From Xanthobacteraceae bacterium (GTDB taxonomy: Bacteria > Pseudomonadota > Alphaproteobacteria > Rhizobiales > Xanthobacteraceae): DNA of 16,694 nt. Below the pieces are notes generated by a model. That model was not told the DNA's origin. It was given only the letters and a program-made list of their open reading frames with translations, and ran no database searches. Positions 1 through 6,818 of the stretch are shown here, one piece after another; positions within the stretch are counted from its first letter, which is position 1, and each line of letters begins with the position of its first letter. The stretch spans positions 1 to 16,694 of the forward strand of contig JASHRY010000125.1 in assembly GCA_030037105.1 (NCBI GenBank), given 5' to 3'. The position numbers and the translations under genes are program-made.

Positions 1-1182
1 GAGCTGCGTCGCCGAGACCGGCGCTGCCGCGATGTCCTTGCCCTCGCGATTGAGCCGTCCCGCGAGCTCGTTGATGATCCAATTGGCGGCGAGTTTCGCA
101 TCGCGACCAGCCCCGTCGCCCCGCGCGCCGCCGTTGACGACGGTTTCGAAGAATTCCGCCGTTTCGCGCTCGGCGACGAGCACGCCGGCGTCGTATCCCG
201 AAAGCGCGTACTCGCGCATGAAGCGCGCTTTCTTCTCGTCCGGCAGTTCCGGCAGGTGCGCGGCGAGATCGGCGAGCAGCGAGGGCGGGAGCTCGAGCGG
301 CAGGAGGTCCGGATCGGGAAAATAGCGGTAGTCGTGCGCCTCTTCCTTGTTGCGCATGGACCGCGTCTCGCCCTTCTCGGGATCGAACAGCCGCGTCTCC
401 TGCTCGATCGTGCCGCCATCCTCGATGATCGCGATCTGCCGCATTGCTTCGTGCTCGATCGCCTGGCCGATGAAGCGGATCGAGTTGAGATTCTTGATCT
501 CGCAGCGCGTGCCAAAGGAGGCACCGGGCTTGCGTACCGAGACATTGACGTCCGCGCGCAAGTGGCCCTTCTCCATGTCGCCGTCGCAGGTGCCGAGATA
601 GCGCAGGATGGTGCGCAGCTTGCCGATGAAGGCCTTGGCCTCGTCGGCGGACCGCAGATCGGGCCTGGTCACGATCTCCATCAGCGCCGCGCCGGAGCGA
701 TTGAGATCGACGAGCGACATGGTCGCGTGCTGGTCGTGCAGCGACTTGCCGGCATCCTGCTCGAGATGCAGCCGCTCGATGCCGACCCGCACCGTCTCGC
801 CGTCGGCGAGGTCGACCAAAACCTCGCCCTCGCCCACGATCGGCGATTTGTACTGGCTGATCTGATAGCCCTGCGGCAGATCCGGATAGAAATAGTTCTT
901 CCGATCGAACACCGATCTGGGATTGATCTTGGCGTTGAGGCCGAGTCCGGTGCGCACCGCCTGGCGCACGCATTCCGCGTTGATCACCGGCAGCATTCCC
1001 GGCATGGCGGCATCGACCGGCGATACGTGCGAATTGGGCTCGCCGCCAAATGCGGTCGCGGCGCCGGAGAACAGCTTGGCTTTAGCAGTTACCTGGGCAT
1101 GCACCTCCATGCCGACGACAATTTCCCAGTCGCCGGTCGCGCCTTTGATCAGCTTCGATTTTTTTTGTGCGGGTGCGTCCAT
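1..1182 (-). CDS. gatB: Aspartyl/glutamyl-tRNA(Asn/Gln) amidotransferase subunit B, partial (C-terminus beyond the left edge)
   Basis: GatB is the subunit of the cytoplasmic GatCAB complex that binds and activates mischarged Glu-tRNA(Gln) or Asp-tRNA(Asn), which is then amidated. Reading leftward from ATG at 1182, 394 codons stay open to base 1. Family signatures are clear: VVGMEVHAQ near residue 30, [18 protein letters not shown] near 95, and [18 protein letters not shown] near 160. The stretch beside the window edge ([16 protein letters not shown]) is the tail-domain region of GatB. The usual length is about 490 residues, so roughly the last 100 are missing here. The chosen ATG has only a weak Shine-Dalgarno, but the N-terminus matches alphaproteobacterial GatB. 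gatC and gatA are not on its 5' side: the neighbour there is the divergent secreted NTF2-like gene. Confidence 0.97.
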   Translation of the reverse strand, partial: MDAPAQKKSKLIKGATGDWEIVVGMEVHAQVTAKAKLFSGAATAFGGEPNSHVSPVDAAMPGMLPVINAECVRQAVRTGLGLNAKINPRSVFDRKNYFYPDLPQGYQISQYKSPIVGEGEVLVDLADGETVRVGIERLHLEQDAGKSLHDQHATMSLVDLNRSGAALMEIVTRPDLRSADEAKAFIGKLRTILRYLGTCDGDMEKGHLRADVNVSVRKPGASFGTRCEIKNLNSIRFIGQAIEHEAMRQIAIIEDGGTIEQETRLFDPEKGETRSMRNKEEAHDYRYFPDPDLLPLELPPSLLADLAAHLPELPDEKKARFMREYALSGYDAGVLVAERETAEFFETVVNGGARGDGAGRDAKLAANWIINELAGRLNREGKDIAAAPVSATQL

Positions 1183-1257
1183 CGACGTGCGCCAAATCTC
1201 GATTTGGTTACGCGCTTCCCGTGCCCACGGCAAGCCTCGAACGACCGAGTGGGCGAT

Positions 1258-1271
1258 GCCGATCAATCGGC
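1258..1271. promoter_or_regulatory. Short inverted repeat between gatB and the divergent gene
   Basis: GCCGAT-CA-ATCGGC is a perfect inverted repeat with 6-bp arms and a 2-base spacer. It lies in the 176-bp divergent gap 1183-1358, 88 bp before the plus-strand ATG and 76 bp before the gatB ATG. It could be an operator, but short GC-rich palindromes are frequent by chance in such DNA. I see no convincing sigma-70 promoter in this gap. Confidence 0.25.
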
Positions 1272-1358
1272 GTGCGGTCTGCGCATTCGCAACTCTGTAC
1301 AGTGCGAGCCGATCCGAATAGCCTGGCGCATCATAGACAAGCACGTGGGAGTGAAGTC

Positions 1359-2294
1359 ATGAAGCGCATCGTGTCGATTTGCGCCGCGGCGGCCGCTTTG
1401 TTGATCGCGGCGAATGCGCGCGCCGCGACTCCTTATCCGGACGTCGTGGTCACGTCGCACGCCACTCCGGAGGCGGCGTCATTTTTCAAATCTTACTTCA
1501 CCGCCAAGAGCGAGCACAAACCCGTCGCCACCGCGGATCATTTTTCGCAAACGCATTTGACCTATATCGACGCGACGTTGGGCTGGCCGTTCTACAATAA
1601 GAAAGGTATGACCGACATGTTCGAGCAGTACATGCCGAAATGGCCGCCATCGGGCCTGTCCTATCCGACGCGCATCACCGGCGACACCCATTCGGCGCTG
1701 GTCGCCTTCACCGATACACCGGAATTGTTCGGCGGCGAAATCCGCATCCTTGCCGCGATCGACTTCAAGGACGGCAAGGTCGTGCGCTGGATCGATTATT
1801 GGGACGGCCGCTCGTACGGCGCCGCGACCGCGGCAAAATTACGTACACCGCCGGACAAGTTCCCGACCAACTTCGACTACGACGTGGTCAGCGACGGTGC
1901 CTCGGCGAAGATCAGGGACGTGGCGCAAAAGTTGAGCACGGCGCTCGCGTCGGGCGACGCCAAAGCCGCCGCCGCGCTATTCACCAACGACGCGGCTTAC
2001 GGCGATCGGGCGTTGCGGGTGCGCATCTTGGGTAAACTCGCCATCACCAAATATCTAAGCCGCGTATCGGCGACCGTCCCCTACGGCAAAGGCTCGAAGC
2101 TCGTCCACGTGGTCGGCAGCGACCAGGGCGGCGGTTACGAGTGGGCGAACGAAGGAAGTTCGGTGAAACGCAGCATCGTTTCCATCGAACTCAACGGCGC
2201 CGGCCAGATCGAACGTCTCGATACGACCTGGGACAACAGCGTTATGAGCGACACCGACCTCAAGGCACTGGTGCTGCAATCGATCGAGCAGTGA
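1359..2294 (+). CDS. Secreted protein with two NTF2/SnoaL-like domains
   Basis: A 311-residue protein of unknown exact function. Residues 1-22 form a Sec signal peptide: MKR, a hydrophobic Ala/Leu/Ile core, and the cleavage-type motif ARA before AT, so it is probably periplasmic. Two halves (about 34-150 and 170-305) each look like the small alpha+beta-barrel NTF2/SnoaL fold. Typical features are ADHFSQTHLTYIDATLGWPF, then ILAAIDFKDGKVVRWIDYWDG in the first half, and a parallel KAAAALFTNDAAYGDR start with IERLDTTWDNS near the end of the second. The start at 1359 is preceded by GGGAG with 7-base spacing; in-frame starts further upstream would bury the signal peptide. No catalytic residues can be assigned, and a ligand-binding or isomerase-like role is only possible. 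It is convergent with the HAD gene and separated from it by a repeat. Confidence 0.8.
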   Translation: MKRIVSICAAAAALLIAANARAATPYPDVVVTSHATPEAASFFKSYFTAKSEHKPVATADHFSQTHLTYIDATLGWPFYNKKGMTDMFEQYMPKWPPSGLSYPTRITGDTHSALVAFTDTPELFGGEIRILAAIDFKDGKVVRWIDYWDGRSYGAATAAKLRTPPDKFPTNFDYDVVSDGASAKIRDVAQKLSTALASGDAKAAAALFTNDAAYGDRALRVRILGKLAITKYLSRVSATVPYGKGSKLVHVVGSDQGGGYEWANEGSSVKRSIVSIELNGAGQIERLDTTWDNSVMSDTDLKALVLQSIEQ

Positions 2295-2310
2295 CTGCTC
2301 TCCCGATCTC

Positions 2311-2341
2311 GTCGTTGCCCGAAGCTTGATCCGGCAATGAC
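2311..2341. repeat. Intergenic palindromic repeat, possible bidirectional terminator
   Basis: Arms GTCGTTGCC (2311-2319) and GGCAATGAC (2333-2341) pair over 9 positions with one G-U, around a 13-base loop. It lies 17 bp after the stop of the NTF2-like gene and before the convergent HAD stop. No T-run follows, so intrinsic termination is not certain. The pattern (gtcattgcc, cggcttg-like loop, ggcaatgac) resembles intergenic palindromes common in Bradyrhizobium-like genomes; that comparison is from memory. The rest of 2295-2486 holds no convincing gene, only a copy of a 33-bp sequence at 2423-2455 that recurs at 12239-12271. Confidence 0.6.
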
Positions 2342-2422
2342 GGCCGGCTGCGCCGCGCACACTTAAGTCTCGGCACCGCCCTCCGGGTCAAGCCGCGGAG
2401 TGTCGGCGAACAGTAAACCTCC

Positions 2423-2455
2423 CGCCGCGAAAGCCTTTCGGCAGCATGGCGAGCG
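2423..2455. repeat. 33-bp exact direct repeat, copy 1 (intergenic)
   Basis: This stretch is identical over 33 bases to 12239-12271, which lies inside the gentisate dioxygenase gene and there encodes part of AMLPKGFRGE. The copy here lies 32 bp past the HAD stop codon on the same minus strand. It sits in a 26-codon minus-strand reading frame (2468 to 2388) that carries the same LAMLPKGFRG phase. Flanks show little further similarity. It may be a gene-conversion patch or short duplication, or a mosaic remnant. A protein product is not supported. Confidence 0.6.
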
Positions 2456-2486
2456 GCCGCCCGCGCATCGCCGTCACGGCGTCGGA

Positions 2487-3263
2487 TCACAAGCCGAGGA
2501 GCGCACGCGCTTCGGCGATGCAGGGGCCGTGATCGGTAATATCGAAGCGGAGGCTGCGGATGCCGGCGGCCTCACCGCCCGCGACATTGCACGGCTGGTC
2601 GTCGATGAAGAGGACATCATGCGCCGACGCATGGAGGCTTCGCAAAGCCATTTCATAGGCGCGAGGATCGGGTTTCAGGATCTTGGTGTGCGTGGCGTCG
2701 ATCACGGCATCCAACTGCGCGGCGAACGGCATTCGTGCCGGCCAGTCCTTGCCGTGAAACAGCTCCAGCTCATTGGTCAGGACGCCGAATTTGATCCCCG
2801 CCCGCTTTGCGTCCGCAATCAATTGCAGCATTTCCGGCCTAAGGATCACCGCCAAGGGCAGCTCGTTGTGCTTGTTGCAGAAATCCTGAATCGTCCATTC
2901 TTCGCCGATCAGCCGACCGACCTCCGCGGCGCGCTTCGACCAGTAGTCGCGTTCCGAAAGCGCGCCGGCGAGCATCTGCTGCCAAAGGGGATCAGACGCA
3001 GGGTCGAACGGGCCTGCCCAGACCAGCGTGCCTTGCGGCAGCTTCAGCAGGCTCTCCAGCGCTTCCCGAGTTTCGAAGAAACTCTTGAGAATGACGCCGC
3101 CGAAATCGAGCAGCAGGGCCTTGTAGCGCCGGCCCCGCTCGCTCGTTGTTGAAACGGGCGCCGCTGCGCTCATTTGGATCGCCGCCTCGGGTGCGTCCGG
3201 CGGATGCGCGCCCCCAAGGCGGTCAAGTTCATCTTCCAAAGCCATCCCCGCCGTTACCGGCAT
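2487..3263 (-). CDS. HAD-superfamily hydrolase (phosphatase/dehalogenase-like)
   Basis: A 258-residue HAD subclass IA hydrolase. The visible motifs are: I, LLLDFGGVI with nucleophile Asp53; II, VLTNE with Thr163; III, Lys197 in ILKPDPRAY; IV, FIDDQPCNV with Asp221-Asp222. The residue two after the nucleophile is Gly instead of Asp, as in YihX-like sugar-phosphate phosphatases, so phosphatase activity is plausible and the substrate is unknown. The first ~47 residues are an unmatched, probably flexible leader. I chose ATG 3263 because it overlaps the stop of the substrate-binding-protein gene (TGATG), the usual sign of translational coupling. ATG 3245 or 3173 are alternatives, and none has a strong Shine-Dalgarno. 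It is last in the 6394-2487 operon. If the dikinase pair makes a phosphorylated metabolite, this enzyme could act on it; that is inference. Confidence 0.85.
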   Translation of the reverse strand: MPVTAGMALEDELDRLGGAHPPDAPEAAIQMSAAAPVSTTSERGRRYKALLLDFGGVILKSFFETREALESLLKLPQGTLVWAGPFDPASDPLWQQMLAGALSERDYWSKRAAEVGRLIGEEWTIQDFCNKHNELPLAVILRPEMLQLIADAKRAGIKFGVLTNELELFHGKDWPARMPFAAQLDAVIDATHTKILKPDPRAYEMALRSLHASAHDVLFIDDQPCNVAGGEAAGIRSLRFDITDHGPCIAEARALLGL

Positions 3264-4609
3264 CAGCCGTTGTAGGGGACGAGTTTGGCGCCGATCGGCA
3301 CATTGGGATCGTCGGCGTTGTCGGTGACCACCATGTCGAGCTTGAACTTGCTGCCCGGCTTGCTCTTCACCCATTGGGTGCCGACGAAGATCATCGGCAC
3401 GACGTTCGGCACCGGCCCCTTGGTCCAGTCGAGATGACCGACCGTGGTCATGACCTTCAGCGTGCTGATCGCCTTCACCAGCGCGTGGCGGTCTTTGGGA
3501 TTGTCCGCGGCCCTGAGCGCGGCAACGCCGGCATCCATCAGCGCCGTATTGTCGCCGAGCATCTGATTCCACTGCCGCCCGGTGTCTTTCTCGTATTTGT
3601 CGGCAAGCTGCTGCGACGTGAGCCCGGTGAGCGACGATGTATAGGGGAAGGTCGGGTGCCAGAAGGCGACCGTGGCAAGCTTCGGCCCGAGCGACCCCAA
3701 GGCCTCGACCTGCGACGGAAACAGGCAGGTCTTGGCGATCTGGGCTATCTTCACCTCGCGCGTATAGCCCTGTTGGGCGGCCTGCCGCCAGAACACGGCG
3801 AAATCCGGCGGAATCGGCCCGGTGGTAAAGATTTCGCACTCCTCGGATTTGAACTTGGCGATTTGCGCCGAATAATCGGTGGTGCCATCGTCGTATCCGC
3901 CCGGATCGATCACGGTGAATCCGGCTTTTTCTAGAATCGGCTTGAAGATGTTGCGCAAGGCGTTGCCGTCGGCATCGTTCGGCATCAAGAAGGCCACGTG
4001 CTTGTTGGTCTTCACCGGCCCGTTCCATTGCGAGATATAGGCCCTGGAAAAATTCGGCACGCCGAAACCGAAGTGATAGGTCCAATGGAACGGCGACGGT
4101 TGCCCCGGCTTGGCGCCGCGGCCGAAATACCAGGACTCCCATGGCATGCCGGTCGACAAGCTTGGCACTCCCGCGGCTTCGCACGTGTCCGCCACCGGGT
4201 TGACCGTTTCCGGGGTCGACGACGACAGCATGAAATCCACGTGATCGCTGTTGATCAGCGCTTTCGCCAACTGACCGGCGCGGTTCGGATCGGATTGGGT
4301 GTCGCGATCGAGAATCTCGACCTTATAAGTCTTGCCGCCGGCGCTGAGGCCGCCGGCCAGGGCGTTGCGCGCCAATTCAAGAACGAAGCCGTCCGGCTCG
4401 CCGAAGCCCGCCAACGCGCCGGTGCGCGGCGTGATGTACCCGACTCTGATCACGTCGTCCGCTTGCGCCCGGCCAACGCCGCCGGACAAGGCCAACGCGC
4501 CAGCGCCGGCGACGGCGGCCTTGACGAAGCGGCGCCGCGACAATGGCGCCGACAAGTCCCGGCCTGTTATCGCTGAATTCTTGCTGGCACTTATCTTCCT
4601 GGCACCCAT
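3263..4609 (-). CDS. ABC transporter substrate-binding protein, type I periplasmic (Leu/Ile/Val-binding family), Tat-exported
   Basis: A 448-residue solute-binding protein. A twin-arginine signal is plain: SRRRFVKAAVAGAGALALSG at about 24-43, with cleavage likely after AQA at 50. The mature part begins DDVIRVGYITPRTGALAGFG, the opening strand of branched-chain amino-acid/amide-type binding proteins, followed by the usual two-lobed Rossmann pattern (KVEILDRDTQSDPNRA, LSSSTPETVNPVAD, HVAFLMPNDADGNALRNIF). The start at 4609 is fixed by an excellent AGGGAGGA 5-6 bases upstream; the in-frame upstream extension to 4669 lacks this. Such proteins bind amino acids, amides, aromatic acids or other carboxylates. 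No permease or ATPase genes lie in the window, so it must borrow a transporter or act as a sensor. It is 72 bp after the phosphohistidine gene and coupled to the HAD gene. Confidence 0.93.
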   Translation of the reverse strand: MGARKISASKNSAITGRDLSAPLSRRRFVKAAVAGAGALALSGGVGRAQADDVIRVGYITPRTGALAGFGEPDGFVLELARNALAGGLSAGGKTYKVEILDRDTQSDPNRAGQLAKALINSDHVDFMLSSSTPETVNPVADTCEAAGVPSLSTGMPWESWYFGRGAKPGQPSPFHWTYHFGFGVPNFSRAYISQWNGPVKTNKHVAFLMPNDADGNALRNIFKPILEKAGFTVIDPGGYDDGTTDYSAQIAKFKSEECEIFTTGPIPPDFAVFWRQAAQQGYTREVKIAQIAKTCLFPSQVEALGSLGPKLATVAFWHPTFPYTSSLTGLTSQQLADKYEKDTGRQWNQMLGDNTALMDAGVAALRAADNPKDRHALVKAISTLKVMTTVGHLDWTKGPVPNVVPMIFVGTQWVKSKPGSKFKLDMVVTDNADDPNVPIGAKLVPYNG

Positions 4610-4630
4610 GTGTTCCTCCCTTGTCGGACG

Positions 4631-4646
4631 CGCACATAAGCGTGCG
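4631..4646 (-). promoter_or_regulatory. Small hairpin just upstream of the substrate-binding-protein gene
   Basis: CGCAC (4631-4635) and GTGCG (4642-4646) form a 5-bp stem with a 6-base loop in the 72-bp gap between the phosphohistidine gene and the substrate-binding-protein gene, just upstream of the latter's AGGGAGGA site. Hairpins at this place often protect or set the level of abundant binding-protein mRNA. The stem is short, so chance is quite possible. Confidence 0.25.
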
Positions 4647-4681
4647 TGATGGCTTTCTGCCGCAATCATGCCCGTTCCGAG

Positions 4682-6394
4682 CTAACCGGCCCGGTGAACG
4701 GTCACCAAACCCTTGTTCCCATCCACCGTGACCTCATCTCCGTCCTTGATGGTTTGCGTCGCCAGCCCAGTGCCGACGACGCAGGGCACGCGGTACTCCC
4801 GGCTGACCACCGAGGCGTGCGTGAGCGTGCCGCCGCCATCGCAAACGCAGGCGGAGATCTTGGTGAAGGCGGGCGTCCAGGTCGGCGTGGTGCCGACGCA
4901 AACCAGCACGTCGCCCTGGCGCAGAAGATGCAGTTGATCAGGTGAGCGGAGCACGCGCGCGGTGCCGCGCGCGATCCCGGAGGAGGCCGGCACGCCAGAC
5001 AATTGCTGCGCATTGCCGGCGCCGGTTTTCATCCGTTGCAGGAATTCGTCAGTGATGCCGAAGATTTCGATCACCACCGGGTCGGCGATGGTCTCCGGCG
5101 GCGTGCCCAAAACGATCGGCATATCCTCAAGCCGCGCATTCCAATGGTTGAAATAGGCCTTGCGGTCGGCGATCAGCGGCGCGAATGATTGCCGGCTGCG
5201 CCGGCCGTTGGCGAGATCGCGCAGTTCCGAATAGAACAAGAAGTTGATATCCTCCGGGTCGTGGAAATCCATCGCCCGCGCAATCGCCTGCGCCGCCTTG
5301 CGGATCGGCAGCGTGCAGCGCATGTCGACGTACCAGTTGTGATCGTCGTTCCACCAGGCAAAATTGGCATGCTGGCATGACGCCAGCGCCTGATCGAAGG
5401 CCTCGCGTTCCTGCGTTGTCATCTTCTCCCGCGAGCGCGCGATCAGCGCTTCGCGTTCGTCGACCGCCGCCTGTAGGCTTTTTTCGAAGGCGTAAGGATC
5501 GTTGCTCTGCAGCAGCGACTTGATGATGCCGAGGCAGCGGCCCGGATCCTCGACCCAGGCCGGCGAACTCACATCCACGACGCTGTCGCTGCGCCAGCCA
5601 TAGTCCTGAAGAAACGCGTCGAAACCCGCGACCCATTCCGCGGCCGCGGGCGTCGTCTTCAGGGTTCGGTAAATCTCCGCCGGGGGAGTGTCGGCGATGA
5701 TTTTGTGGACTTGCGTGCCGCGGGCGCCATTGGCGAGCTGCCACATTGCCCGATCCGATTTCATCGGCTGCGTTTCGTAACCCTGGAGGAATTTCGGAAT
5801 GTCGGCCGGCGCGATGCCGAGCTCCTTGCACAGCCCGTAGAAGCCCAGATAGTTCGCGGTGAGCGGATACATCAGGTCGAAATGGATTTCCCAGGCGCGC
5901 ACGTGAAAGGCGCGGGCATCGATCATGAACTTCCAGATTTCGGCGGGCGATTTGCCGGCAAGGTCGCAGGTCTCGAGGTAACGAAGGCCGTTGAGAATCT
6001 CGTTGCGCCGATCCTCCCAGATCTTGGGAAAATTCTGCAGAAACGGCCCCAGCACGGCGCCGACGCGTTCACCACGGCTGCCGGCGATCCAAGGCGTCAC
6101 CGGAATATCGGAGCCATAGACGAAAATTCCGGCCACCCGCGGCGCCAACCCGTCGCTCGGCGGCAGCGGCATGTTGTGCGCCGCCGCCTGCGTCCCCCAA
6201 GCGAACCCGTCCTCGAGCCAGACGAAATTCAGCGGATAGGCGCGCGGCCACTGAAAGCCTTTGAACCAGAACCGCGCCTCGTCTTCAGGCTTGAACGGCG
6301 ACAATTGATCGCTCACCCAGGGTGCGTCGATATGCTTGACCGGGTCGAAACCGGGGTAGCCCTTGTCTTTCAGGATTTCCGCAAAGGTGATCAC
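4682..6394 (-). CDS. PEP-synthase-type phosphohistidine (swivelling-domain) protein, phenylphosphate synthase alpha-like
   Basis: A 570-residue protein. Residues ~470-566 are the mobile phosphohistidine domain of PEP-utilising enzymes: SGIARGTARVLRS, GDVLVCVGTTPTWTPAF, then GGGTLTHASVVSREYRVPCVVG, where His526 is the expected phosphocarrier, and DGDEVTVDGNKGLV. The first ~450 residues are an alpha-rich region that I do not recognise in detail. There is no ATP-grasp domain; a matching one is encoded at 10919-12001. Sizes (570 and 360) and split match phenylphosphate synthase proteins 1 and 2 (about 70 and 40 kDa), in which ATP phosphorylates the His and the phosphoryl group passes to phenol. 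Rifampin phosphotransferase is a single-chain relative. The start is GTG at 6394 with GGGGAGG 8 bases upstream. It is first in a three-gene minus-strand operon, divergent from the MocR-type regulator. The substrate is unknown. Confidence 0.85.
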   Translation of the reverse strand: MITFAEILKDKGYPGFDPVKHIDAPWVSDQLSPFKPEDEARFWFKGFQWPRAYPLNFVWLEDGFAWGTQAAAHNMPLPPSDGLAPRVAGIFVYGSDIPVTPWIAGSRGERVGAVLGPFLQNFPKIWEDRRNEILNGLRYLETCDLAGKSPAEIWKFMIDARAFHVRAWEIHFDLMYPLTANYLGFYGLCKELGIAPADIPKFLQGYETQPMKSDRAMWQLANGARGTQVHKIIADTPPAEIYRTLKTTPAAAEWVAGFDAFLQDYGWRSDSVVDVSSPAWVEDPGRCLGIIKSLLQSNDPYAFEKSLQAAVDEREALIARSREKMTTQEREAFDQALASCQHANFAWWNDDHNWYVDMRCTLPIRKAAQAIARAMDFHDPEDINFLFYSELRDLANGRRSRQSFAPLIADRKAYFNHWNARLEDMPIVLGTPPETIADPVVIEIFGITDEFLQRMKTGAGNAQQLSGVPASSGIARGTARVLRSPDQLHLLRQGDVLVCVGTTPTWTPAFTKISACVCDGGGTLTHASVVSREYRVPCVVGTGLATQTIKDGDEVTVDGNKGLVTVHRAG

Positions 6395-6435
6395 GCCTCG
6401 TTCCTCCCCAGGCCCGGCACGGTTGCCGCAAGGCG

Positions 6436-6476
6436 TTGAGAGGCCCTGTCGGAACGTTCCGAACTCTGCCTCTCAA
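6436..6476. promoter_or_regulatory. Nested palindrome upstream of the phosphohistidine-protein operon
   Basis: A perfect 14-bp palindrome TCGGAACGTTCCGA (6449-6462) sits between a second pair of arms, TTGAGAGGC (6436-6444) and GCCTCTCAA (6468-6476). Both pairs share nearly the same centre (about 6456). It begins 42 bp upstream of the GTG at 6394, so it could be an operator or, if transcribed, a two-part leader hairpin with a 4x5 internal loop. There is no T-run, so it is not a simple terminator. Confidence 0.6.
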
Positions 6477-6539
6477 GGCGCGCGCCGAAGCTGGCGGGAT
6501 CTATACCCCGTTGAAAAGCGTTTCGATGCTATGTTGTCG

Positions 6540-6563
6540 TTCTGTGCCTTTGAAGGCACAGAA
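6540..6563. promoter_or_regulatory. 24-bp perfect inverted repeat, candidate operator
   Basis: Arms TTCTGTGCCTT (6540-6550) and AAGGCACAGAA (6553-6563) match exactly across a 2-base spacer. It lies about 145 bp from the operon start and 255 bp from the MocR-type start. Two-fold symmetry of this length suits a dimeric DNA-binding protein. The divergent regulator is the natural candidate, but assignment is inference. Confidence 0.6.
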
Positions 6564-6575
6564 TCGGAGTGTTTC

Positions 6576-6611
6576 CATCAGCACAGTTCCCGCTGCCTCG
6601 GGAACCTGATG
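6576..6611. promoter_or_regulatory. Bulged inverted repeat
   Basis: Inner arms GTTCCCG (6586-6592) and CGGGAAC (6599-6605) surround a 6-base loop. Outer arms CATCAG (6576-6581) and CTGATG (6606-6611) extend the stem after a 4-base bulge on the left side only. The asymmetry suggests an RNA hairpin more than a protein site. Its transcript and role are unknown. Confidence 0.45.
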
Positions 6612-6701
6612 ATGCGGCCGCGCGGCAGGCGACGGCGGCTGGCCGCACAGCCGCCGTGCTTTCCAGCATAAGAGTCAGTTAAGGCGCGAAATGACGCGGG
6701 G

Positions 6702-6730
6702 CTGGCACGCCTCAGTAGCAAGGCTATACT
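6702..6730 (+). promoter_or_regulatory. Candidate sigma-70-type promoter of the MocR-type regulator
   Basis: A -10-like TATACT (6725-6730, 5 of 6 to TATAAT) follows a -35-like CTGGCA (6702-6707, 4 of 6) with 17-bp spacing. It would give an mRNA starting near 6737 with an ~80-base leader before ATG 6819. Confidence 0.45.
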
Positions 6731-6818
6731 TTCCGCCGGCTCCTCGCCCCCTTCAATGGGCGACAGCGGCAAGAACACTTACCAAAAAGCAAGAACGAGC
6801 CGGGCCAGGGAGGATGAC

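Larger units (their letters stand above)
6395..6818. other. Divergent intergenic regulatory region
   Basis: These 424 bp separate the GTG of the phosphohistidine gene and the ATG of the MocR-type gene. I find no convincing gene. There are three separate inverted repeats (6436-6476, 6540-6563, 6576-6611) and one fair sigma-70-type promoter toward the regulator (6702-6730). On the minus strand, TATAGA (6500-6505) could be a -10 for the operon, but I find no good -35. The density of palindromes suggests regulator binding here. Confidence 0.7.

Noticed and set aside
256..1362. Long plus-strand open frame across the gatB region
   Set aside because: It lies antisense to gatB, whose protein motifs are unmistakable; the predicted product is Arg/Ala-rich with no recognisable domain.
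3264..4184. Upstream half of a long minus-strand frame joined to the HAD gene
   Set aside because: It overlaps the substrate-binding-protein gene in another frame on the same strand and is Arg/Gln-rich; the HAD domain only begins near 3125, so the HAD start was placed at the TGATG overlap.
6703..6720. TGGCAC as a sigma-54 -24 element
   Set aside because: There is no TTGC-type -12 element at the right spacing; a sigma-70 reading with TATACT fits better.
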